A stretch of DNA of 10,727 bases from Clostridiales bacterium (lineage in GTDB: Bacteria; Bacillota; Clostridia; Christensenellales; DUVY01), in NCBI GenBank assembly GCA_031290295.1, contig JAITNT010000170.1, positions 1-10,727 of the forward strand, given 5' to 3'. The translations under genes were made by a program, and so were the position numbers. The notes beneath the pieces were generated by a model. That model was not told the DNA's origin. It did no database searches and worked only from the letters and a program-made list of their open reading frames with translations. Shown piece after piece: positions 6,471 to 10,727 of the stretch. Within the stretch, counting starts at the first letter, position 1. The number at the start of each line of letters is the position of its first letter.

Positions 6471-6680
6471 GTGCGTAGTCTCAAATTCGCGGAAAGATTA
6501 ATTGAATTGCGTAAAGAAAAGGGCTTAAGCCAACGGAAATTCGCGCAAAGGTTTAACGTATCGAAATCTACCGTTTCTATGTGGGAAATCGGAAAAAATA
6601 TTCCCGACCTTTATATGCTGATAGATATCGCAAAATTCTTCGACGTCAGCACGGACGATTTGCTCGGCATATTAGATTAA
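6471..6680 (+). CDS. Small XRE-family HTH transcriptional regulator
   Basis: A 69-residue protein that is essentially one Cro/CI-type helix-turn-helix domain: FAERLIELRKEKGLSQRKFA, then NVSKSTVSMWEIGKNIPD as the recognition region, then LYMLIDIAKFFDVSTDDLLG. There is no extra sensor or oligomerisation domain. The start is taken as GTG 6471, because GAGG (6461-6464) precedes it by 6 nt; an upstream in-frame ATG at 6459 has no ribosome site and lies inside a TATAAT string (6455-6460). It is divergent from the SAP-like small gene and convergent with sigE (21 bp between ends). It probably binds the 17-bp palindrome at 6390-6406, but this is not shown by sequence. Insertion between sigE and sigG is unusual. 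Confidence 0.85.
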   Translation: MRSLKFAERLIELRKEKGLSQRKFAQRFNVSKSTVSMWEIGKNIPDLYMLIDIAKFFDVSTDDLLGILD

Positions 6681-6696
6681 GGTCAAAAAACCTTTT
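6679..6696. terminator. Short hairpin between convergent XRE gene and sigE
   Basis: AAGGT (6679-6683) and ACCTT (6690-6694) flank a CAAAAA loop and are followed by TT in the + direction. A-rich loop bases give a T run in the minus-strand transcript. The stem is very short, so a bidirectional terminator role is only possible. Confidence 0.3.
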
Positions 6697-6701
6697 ATCC
6701 G

Positions 6702-7415
6702 CTACTTCGACGCTATTTCTTTTTTTAGCCTTACTATAATTTTCTTTTCCAGCCTAGAGATATAGGACTGCGATATGCCGAGCATGTCGGCGACTTCCTT
6801 TTGAGTCTTTTCGTCGCGCCCGCGCAGTCCGAAGCGCAATTGCATAATTTGCTGCTCGCGCGTAGAAAGGCTGTTGAGCGCCTTCCATAAAAGCTCGTTC
6901 TCCACCGAGGTTTCTATACCCCGATAAACAAGGTCCGGCTCGGTGCCGAGTATATCCGAAAGCAACAGCTCGTTCCCTTCCCAGTCCACATTAAGCGGTT
7001 CGTCGAAGGAAACCTCGCCCTTTTGACGCACTACGCGGCGCAGGTGCATAAGAATTTCATTCTCGATACAACGCGAAGCATAGGTAGCGAGCTTGATTTT
7101 TTTGCTTACGTCAAAGGAATTTACGGCCTTAATAAGCCCGATAGTCCCCACCGAAATCAGGTCCTCCACCTCTACGCCGGTATTTTCAAACTTCCGCGCA
7201 ATATACACTACCAAACGCAAATTACGTTCGATAAGCTTCGCTTTGATTCTTTGATCCCCCGCCTCGAGCGCGGCGAGCGCCTCCGCCTCCTCGTCGGGCT
7301 TTAACGGCGTAGGCAGGCTTTCACTGCCGTATATGTAGTGAAGCACCGACTCGTTAAGATCGGTTATGTCAAGCAGCCCTCTCAAAAATCCGATTACAAT
7401 TCCTTTGATGTCCAT
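6702..7415 (-). CDS. sigE: Pro-sigma-E, mother-cell sporulation sigma factor
   Basis: A 237-residue sigma-70 family factor for early mother-cell transcription, made as an inactive precursor. The first roughly 27-30 residues are the pro-sequence, with the hydrophobic/amphipathic stretch [15 protein letters not shown], ending before [10 protein letters not shown], where SpoIIGA should cut. Region 2 includes [17 protein letters not shown] (64-80) and [15 protein letters not shown], followed by [44 protein letters not shown] is diagnostic of sigma-E, and the region 4 helix-turn-helix is [13 protein letters not shown] (214-226). Start ATG 7415 has only a weak GGCGGA site upstream. It lies 49 nt after spoIIGA, as in the usual spoIIG operon, and probably shares its promoter. 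Confidence 0.97.
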   Translation of the reverse strand: MDIKGIVIGFLRGLLDITDLNESVLHYIYGSESLPTPLKPDEEAEALAALEAGDQRIKAKLIERNLRLVVYIARKFENTGVEVEDLISVGTIGLIKAVNSFDVSKKIKLATYASRCIENEILMHLRRVVRQKGEVSFDEPLNVDWEGNELLLSDILGTEPDLVYRGIETSVENELLWKALNSLSTREQQIMQLRFGLRGRDEKTQKEVADMLGISQSYISRLEKKIIVRLKKEIASK

Positions 7416-7464
7416 GAGTATTTCCGCCTAAATCCGATGCCTAAAATTTTCCGTCCTGCGTATC

Positions 7465-8322
7465 TTAAATATTTATCAACGACGGATGCAGTATCGCGTC
7501 CACGTTATCGTGCTTAAAATCCGAAAAGCTGACCCCTATCATTACATCGTATATAATATTCGGGTTGTCCCCGGAATATATCACAATTTTTGAAGGGCGA
7601 AAAACGGGCATGCTTTCTTTTGTGTCGGACAGCGTGGAGAACTGCATAAGGTGTCCGTCCGGCAAGCCCTTTAACGAACGCGTTAAAAGGTACCGCTCGA
7701 AAAAGCTCTCCGGAAAAACCCCCGCCAGGGCGCGCGCCTTAACGACTATAACGGGCAAGGCGGTTTTGGGGTCGAACAAACCGTTGCCGCTGTCTATAAG
7801 TCCGTTTAGGCTCGCCTCGCGCGTCCCCACCGCGAGCGTAAAGCGGCGCATAAACGGCATAATAACCCGCTCGCGGTCAACATAACAAACCGCCTTATAG
7901 ATTACCCATGCCGCCGCCGCGCCGAGCAGCAGTACCGCGCCTGCGCTTACGGGAGCTTGATAGGTAAGCGAAAGAGCCGCCGCCGTGTCGCCCGTCATAA
8001 GATAGATAAGCCCTATACACGCGCCGCCCGTCAAAAAGGTGTACCCGAAGAAAACGAGATACGCGGCAAAAAATCTTTTGACGGTTTTGTACGGGTAAAG
8101 AATACCGACAAGTATTGCCGCGATAACCACCTTAACGGCAAGCAATATATAGGAGTTAATATGTATGTACGGCATGACCGCCGCAAAGCCCGTTCCGACA
8201 AGCGCGGACAGAATTACGCGAATATACCGCACGCGAAGCCTCAAGGTTTTAAGCGTAAACATAGCGATCAAAAAATCGATCGCGATATTATCAATAATTA
8301 CATATTCTATGTACACTTCCAT
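7465..8322 (-). CDS. spoIIGA: Sigma-E-processing aspartic peptidase SpoIIGA
   Basis: A 285-residue membrane protease that cleaves pro-sigma-E at the sporulation septum after a signal from the forespore. The N-terminal half has several hydrophobic membrane segments (about five, within residues 1-145). The C-terminal half is the aspartic protease domain, with the catalytic motif LIDSGNGLFDP around Asp177. The later block ends IGVSFSDFKHDNVDAILHPSLI, typical of the family. Length is close to the Bacillus protein. The start at ATG 8322 matches the family N terminus (MxVYIEYVIIDNxxxDF), yet no Shine-Dalgarno sequence is present and TATAAT ends only 6 nt before it. It is first in the operon with sigE. 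It should be under Spo0A control, but no canonical TGTCGAA box was found. Confidence 0.95.
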   Translation of the reverse strand: MEVYIEYVIIDNIAIDFLIAMFTLKTLRLRVRYIRVILSALVGTGFAAVMPYIHINSYILLAVKVVIAAILVGILYPYKTVKRFFAAYLVFFGYTFLTGGACIGLIYLMTGDTAAALSLTYQAPVSAGAVLLLGAAAAWVIYKAVCYVDRERVIMPFMRRFTLAVGTREASLNGLIDSGNGLFDPKTALPVIVVKARALAGVFPESFFERYLLTRSLKGLPDGHLMQFSTLSDTKESMPVFRPSKIVIYSGDNPNIIYDVMIGVSFSDFKHDNVDAILHPSLINI

Positions 8323-8328
8323 ATAGGG

Positions 8329-8360
8329 ATTATACCGGCATAAAACTGCGAAAGCTTTCG
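8329..8360 (-). promoter_or_regulatory. Candidate spoIIGA promoter region with palindrome
   Basis: Minus-strand TATAAT occupies 8334-8329. A perfect 12-bp palindrome, CGAAAGCTTTCG (8349-8360), starts 14 bp upstream of it and covers the -35 region; no consensus -35 is visible. The CGAAA half-sites only partly resemble Spo0A boxes. An activator-dependent promoter is plausible. Confidence 0.45.
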
Positions 8361-8373
8361 GTTTATGTAGATA

Positions 8374-8463
8374 CCGACCAAACGGTGAATGTGCGCAAGG
8401 AAACCGACCGAACGCGAGTGCGCGCGAAGTTAGCCGACCAAGCGTGAATGCGCGCTCGTTCGC
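8374..8463. repeat. Three 30-bp direct repeats
   Basis: Units begin with CCGACC at 8374, 8404 and 8434, exactly 30 bp apart. They share the frame CCGACC(A/G)AACG/AGCG, then (G/T)GAATG or GAGTG, then a GCGC-rich end. The third unit is also the start of long repeat copy B, so the array may have grown from one edge of that element. There are no unique spacers between units, so this is not a CRISPR array. Confidence 0.65.
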
Positions 8464-8586
8464 AGGTCTTACGGCCGTTCAACTCGCTTTATCGCATTCA
8501 GTCGGACTTAAAGAGGGGTCGCTACGCAAAAATGCGATTTTGCTAGCGCTCCTCTTTAATTGTATTGTCACTGTTCTTCCGTACAC
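8434..8586 (+). repeat. Long inverted repeat, copy B
   Basis: It matches copy A (4776-4923) in the opposite orientation. An internal imperfect hairpin lies at 8510-8557, with arms AAAGAGG / CCTCTTT, a second helix CGCTA / TAGCG and an inner CGCA-AAAA-TGCG hairpin. The outer arms of this hairpin are kept in both copies while the loop parts differ. Long reading frames through it are antisense or chance frames with no protein support. Confidence 0.8.
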
Positions 8587-8674
8587 AATACCATTAAAAA
8601 CCTTATCAATGTCAATGCTAGCGCGCAGTCGAAACATCTCTTTCCGCTTGCTAATTATTCAATCAGCCCTCTAT

Positions 8675-8715
8675 CCGTCATTGCGAACGAGGCGAAGCCG
8701 ATGTGTGGCAATCCG
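8675..8715. repeat. GTCATTGCGA...GGCAATCC dispersed palindromic repeat
   Basis: It starts CCGTCATTGCGA and ends TGTGGCAATCCGG, with a small GGC-GAA-GCC hairpin in the middle; ATTGC (8680-8684) and GCAAT (8708-8712) are the terminal inverted repeats. This pattern is known from many unrelated bacterial genomes as a dispersed non-coding repeat. A degenerate relative lies at 4729-4793. Confidence 0.7.
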
Positions 8716-8854
8716 GTTTAATTTTATCCTCTTTTCCCCCGCTTCGCAGCCGCAGCTTAATCGGCGGTTTCCTTGCTAAGACAATTACTTGCCCGCTCTC
8801 CATGCCCGTGCCACCCGCACCCCATACAAAACCGACCCGTCTATTAGAACGCCG

Positions 8855-9673
8855 CTACTGTTGTGCGCGCGCCAAATCGTAGGCTTTTATGGCCAACAAC
8901 AAATAGTCGCCCATGTCGCTTAGCGTAGCGCCCGTGAGCGCGTCGTTAATTTCCCAATAGCTTGTATACCCGCTCTCTTCGGATTTGGAAAAGCTGTCGT
9001 AGGCGTAATTCATTCCGTACGCGATAATATAGTCCTCCAACGCCGCAATGTTAGCCTTCCACCCCAGCCCCGCGCCGCCCGCCTGCCAATATGCCGAATC
9101 CGCGCCGCGCTTATTGAAGGTTACCGAGGAATGCTTTGCAGGCGTGTCCGCAACCAAAATTTCGCCGTCTTTTTTAAGAATTTGCGCCTTGCCCGTCGTT
9201 ACCGCATCGTAGTACCACCCGCAAATTCCGTCGTCCCCCGACTGCAGAAGCTTTTCAAGGTCGTAGACGTTGCCGCTCGTTTCCCTATAAACCGGCGTTG
9301 CCGCGGTACCCGCCGCCTCGAAGGTTCTTTCGTCTATCCTTATGTATTTAGCGTAAGCGGTAGTTATCGGCGCTTCCTCCGCGCCGTAGGCGTAGTAATC
9401 CTCAAATCCGTCCGCGCCGTAAACGCCCGCGGTATACGCCGTCCAGCCGTTAAGAACGGGAAAAAACGTTTCGTCGATTTCCGCCGCGGACACCGCGCCG
9501 TTTTTATTTGCGGTTATTTGTACTCTGCCGATATACCCCGCCCCGTGCACCCGGCCGTAAGCGACCGCCGTCGCGGGCGCGGGCGCGGCGGGCTTCGACG
9601 GCGAACATGCCGCAATCAACGACGACAGCGCGAGCGCGGCGGCAAGTACGGCGGGCAAAAATCTTTTTTTCAT
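8855..9673 (-). CDS. FMN-binding-type lipoprotein, paralogue 1
   Basis: A 272-residue lipoprotein. Residues 1-22 are the signal peptide, with lipobox IAA before Cys23, followed by a Pro/Ala linker. GAGYIGRVQITANKNGAVSA (44-63) and the following EIDETFFP look like the first strands of an FMN-binding (RnfG/NqrC/PplA-like) domain. Near the C terminus Asp244-ALTGAT-250 fits the DxxSGAT/DxxTGAT flavinylation motif, where the final Thr would carry FMN covalently through phosphoester linkage by ApbE (family knowledge). It may therefore act as an extracytoplasmic electron carrier. Start ATG 9673 has GGAGA upstream; the frame to 9733 is rejected because it covers the promoter. It is a tandem duplicate of the gene at 9813-10631, with its own promoter. 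Domain call is by motif only; no ApbE gene is in the window. Confidence 0.7.
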   Translation of the reverse strand: MKKRFLPAVLAAALALSSLIAACSPSKPAAPAPATAVAYGRVHGAGYIGRVQITANKNGAVSAAEIDETFFPVLNGWTAYTAGVYGADGFEDYYAYGAEEAPITTAYAKYIRIDERTFEAAGTAATPVYRETSGNVYDLEKLLQSGDDGICGWYYDAVTTGKAQILKKDGEILVADTPAKHSSVTFNKRGADSAYWQAGGAGLGWKANIAALEDYIIAYGMNYAYDSFSKSEESGYTSYWEINDALTGATLSDMGDYLLLAIKAYDLARAQQ

Positions 9674-9704
9674 TTTCTTCTCCAAAACTATACCGATTAA
9701 TATT

Positions 9705-9733
9705 ATTATACAGCAATCGGAGAAGAATCTCAA
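9705..9733 (-). promoter_or_regulatory. Sigma-A promoter of lipoprotein paralogue 1
   Basis: Minus-strand TTGAGA (9733-9728), a 17-bp spacer and TATAAT (9710-9705). Transcription would start about 25 nt ahead of the ATG at 9673, leaving a short leader with GGAGA. Confidence 0.8.
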
Positions 9734-9758
9734 TGTTTTAGCTGTGGATTTTTTACAA

Positions 9759-9786
9759 GGGCGAACGCATTAAAATGCGTTCGCTC
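9759..9786. repeat. REP-like hairpin, copy 3
   Basis: Perfect arms GCGAACGCAT (9761-9770) and ATGCGTTCGC (9775-9784) around TAAA. Relative to copy 2, AAACG is GAACG on the left and CGTTT is CGTTC on the right, a paired change that keeps the stem. It lies downstream of paralogue 2 and could also help to end its transcript. Confidence 0.7.
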
Positions 9787-9804
9787 CGTGATGTTTTTTC
9801 ACGG
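9786..9804 (-). terminator. Hairpin downstream of lipoprotein paralogue 2
   Basis: CCGTGA (9786-9791) and TCACGG (9799-9804) form a 6-bp stem with a 7-nt loop just after the paralogue 2 stop on the minus strand. No T run follows, and the adjacent repeat hairpin starts immediately, so termination is only possible. Confidence 0.3.
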
Positions 9805-9812
9805 CAATACTA

Positions 9813-10631
9813 TTATTTGAATGCAGCGTACTGCGCCTGCGCCAGATTATAGGCTTTTTTCGCGAGCAGCATGTAATCCCCCATATCGGTAAGGGTAGCA
9901 CCCGTGGCGGTGTCGCCAATTACCCAATAGTTCCCGTCTTCGGCGCGGCTAAAGCTGTCGTAGCCGTAATTTACGCCGTTATTGCGAATGTAATCCTCTA
10001 GCTCCGCTATGTTGCCTTTCCACCCGATTGCGTTGTCCGACGCCGCCCAATAGGCCGAGCTTGCGCTTTTTTTGTTAAAGGTTACCGAGGAATGCTTTGC
10101 GTCGACGTCCTTTGCAAGCGTATCGCCGTATTTTTTAAGAATTTGCGCCTTGCCCGTCGTTACCGCCTTGTAGTACCATTCGCAAATTTCAAAATCTCCC
10201 GACTGCAGGAGCTTTTCAAGGTCGTAGACGTTGCCGCCCGTTTCCTTATAAACCGGCGTTGCCGCGGTACCCGTCGCCTCGAAGGTTTTGTCGCCTACCT
10301 TAATGTATTTAGCGTAAGCGGTAGTTATAGGCGATTCCTCCGCGCCGTAGGTATAGTAATTCTCAAAACCGTCCGCGCCGTAGACGCCGGCGCCGTATTG
10401 CGTCCAGCCGTTAGTCACGGGAAAAAACGTTTCGTCGATTTCCGCCGCGGACACCGCGCCGTCTTTATTTGCGGTTATTTGTACTCTGCCGAGAGACCCC
10501 GCCCCGTGCACCCTGCCGTAAGCAACCGCCGTCGCGGACGCGGGCGCGGCGACTCCGCCTCCCTGCGCGCAAGCGGCAAGCCCGATAATAATTGTAACTC
10601 CCGTCAAAACTGCGGTCAAAATTTTCTTCAT
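9813..10631 (-). CDS. FMN-binding-type lipoprotein, paralogue 2
   Basis: A 272-residue lipoprotein closely related to the neighbour at 8855-9673, of identical length and with long identical DNA runs. The signal peptide ends with lipobox LAA before Cys21. GAGSLGRVQITANKDGAVSA leads the FMN-binding-like domain, and Asp240-TATGAT-246 near the C terminus matches the covalent FMN attachment pattern, with Thr246 as expected acceptor. The extra run SVTFNKKSASSAYW and the LEDYI block are shared with the paralogue. The two differ mainly in the signal peptide, the linker and scattered surface residues, which suggests a fairly recent tandem duplication. Start ATG 10631 has GGGAG about 10 nt upstream. 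A 9-bp inverted repeat surrounds the presumed promoter. The partner redox system is not in view. Confidence 0.7.
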   Translation of the reverse strand: MKKILTAVLTGVTIIIGLAACAQGGGVAAPASATAVAYGRVHGAGSLGRVQITANKDGAVSAAEIDETFFPVTNGWTQYGAGVYGADGFENYYTYGAEESPITTAYAKYIKVGDKTFEATGTAATPVYKETGGNVYDLEKLLQSGDFEICEWYYKAVTTGKAQILKKYGDTLAKDVDAKHSSVTFNKKSASSAYWAASDNAIGWKGNIAELEDYIRNNGVNYGYDSFSRAEDGNYWVIGDTATGATLTDMGDYMLLAKKAYNLAQAQYAAFK

Positions 10632-10643
10632 AACAAACGCGCT

Positions 10644-10683
10644 CCCGATAAATTTATAGGACTAGTATTACGCGTTTATCGGG
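10644..10683 (-). promoter_or_regulatory. Inverted repeat in leader/promoter of paralogue 2
   Basis: Perfect 9-bp arms CCCGATAAA (10644-10652) and TTTATCGGG (10675-10683) are 22 bp apart. On the minus strand the gene-proximal arm runs into the GGGAG ribosome site, and a TATAAA string lies between the arms. It could be an operator pair or a stem hiding the ribosome site; no clear -35 box was found. Confidence 0.45.
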
Positions 10684-10727
10684 TTTTATTCCTTAGGGCA
10701 AGTGGAAAATCAGAAAATCATATAGAT

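Larger units (their letters stand above)
8323..8854. other. Gene-free, repeat-rich intergenic region
   Basis: This 532-bp stretch upstream of spoIIGA has no credible gene. It holds the spoIIGA promoter region, the 30-bp triple repeat, long repeat copy B and a TTGCGA-type palindromic repeat. Segments 8587-8674 and 8716-8854 show no recognisable signal. No clear terminator for the lipoprotein gene ending at 8855 was found. Confidence 0.7.

Noticed and set aside
8323..8400. Spo0A boxes upstream of spoIIGA
   Set aside because: Only partial CGAAA half-sites were seen; no TGTCGAA or its complement occurs.
8374..8463. Possible CRISPR array from the 30-bp repeats
   Set aside because: Units are adjacent with no spacers, only three in number, and no cas gene is near.
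4776..8586. Composite transposon formed by the two long inverted repeats
   Set aside because: No transposase or recombinase gene lies inside or beside them, and the interior holds core sporulation genes.
8444..8779. Open frame of 111 residues on the plus strand in the spoIIGA upstream region
   Set aside because: It runs through long repeat copy B and the TTGCGA-type repeat; its product is a translation of repeats and has no ribosome site.
9131..9700. Open frame of 189 residues opposite lipoprotein paralogue 1
   Set aside because: Arg-rich shadow frame of a gene with clear signal peptide and motifs on the other strand.

Overview
The window looks like chromosome from an uncultivated, spore-forming member of the Bacillota (Clostridia-like). 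The evidence is a spoIIGA-sigE pair, sigG, a YlmC/YmxH-family sporulation gene and nrdR, which usually sit together in that lineage. GAGGTG-type ribosome binding sites, sigma-A promoters and several lipoprotein signal peptides fit the same picture. GC is moderate, and intergenic regions are rich in palindromes and dispersed repeats. No tRNA, rRNA, transposase or CRISPR array was seen.

Layout, left to right. The window opens with 14 C residues and a repeat hairpin, then a small orphan lipoprotein (187-609, +) with a textbook promoter. Next is a minus-strand operon, feoA-feoB-RluA-family pseudouridine synthase (3946 down to 685), with overlapping junctions. A palindrome-rich divergent spacer (3947-4214) separates feoA from nrdR (4215-4664, +), which ends in a strong terminator. 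Then come repeat copy A, the YlmC/YmxH gene (5236-4934, -), sigG (5406-6176, +) with a sigma-F-like promoter, a small SAP/Rho_N-like gene (6374-6201, -), a small XRE regulator (6471-6680, +), sigE (7415-6702, -) and spoIIGA (8322-7465, -). A gene-free stretch of about 530 bp (8323-8854) holds a triple 30-bp direct repeat, repeat copy B and a dispersed palindromic repeat. The right end carries two tandem paralogous lipoproteins (9673-8855 and 10631-9813, both -) whose C-terminal DxxTGAT motif marks them as probable covalent-FMN proteins.

How the genes work together. SpoIIGA activates pro-sigma-E in the mother cell and sigma-G drives late forespore expression. NrdR represses ribonucleotide reductase genes. 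FeoA and FeoB import ferrous iron. The flavin-type lipoproteins could carry electrons outside the membrane; a link to iron reduction feeding FeoB is only a speculation.

The most notable structures are these. The sporulation cluster keeps its usual gene order, but sigG and nrdR are flipped, and two small genes sit between sigG and sigE. An approximately 150-bp inverted repeat pair brackets this block. REP-like hairpins are scattered between genes. At least three start codons lie so close to a -10 box that the mRNAs would be leaderless. The tandem lipoproteins carry a flavinylation motif.
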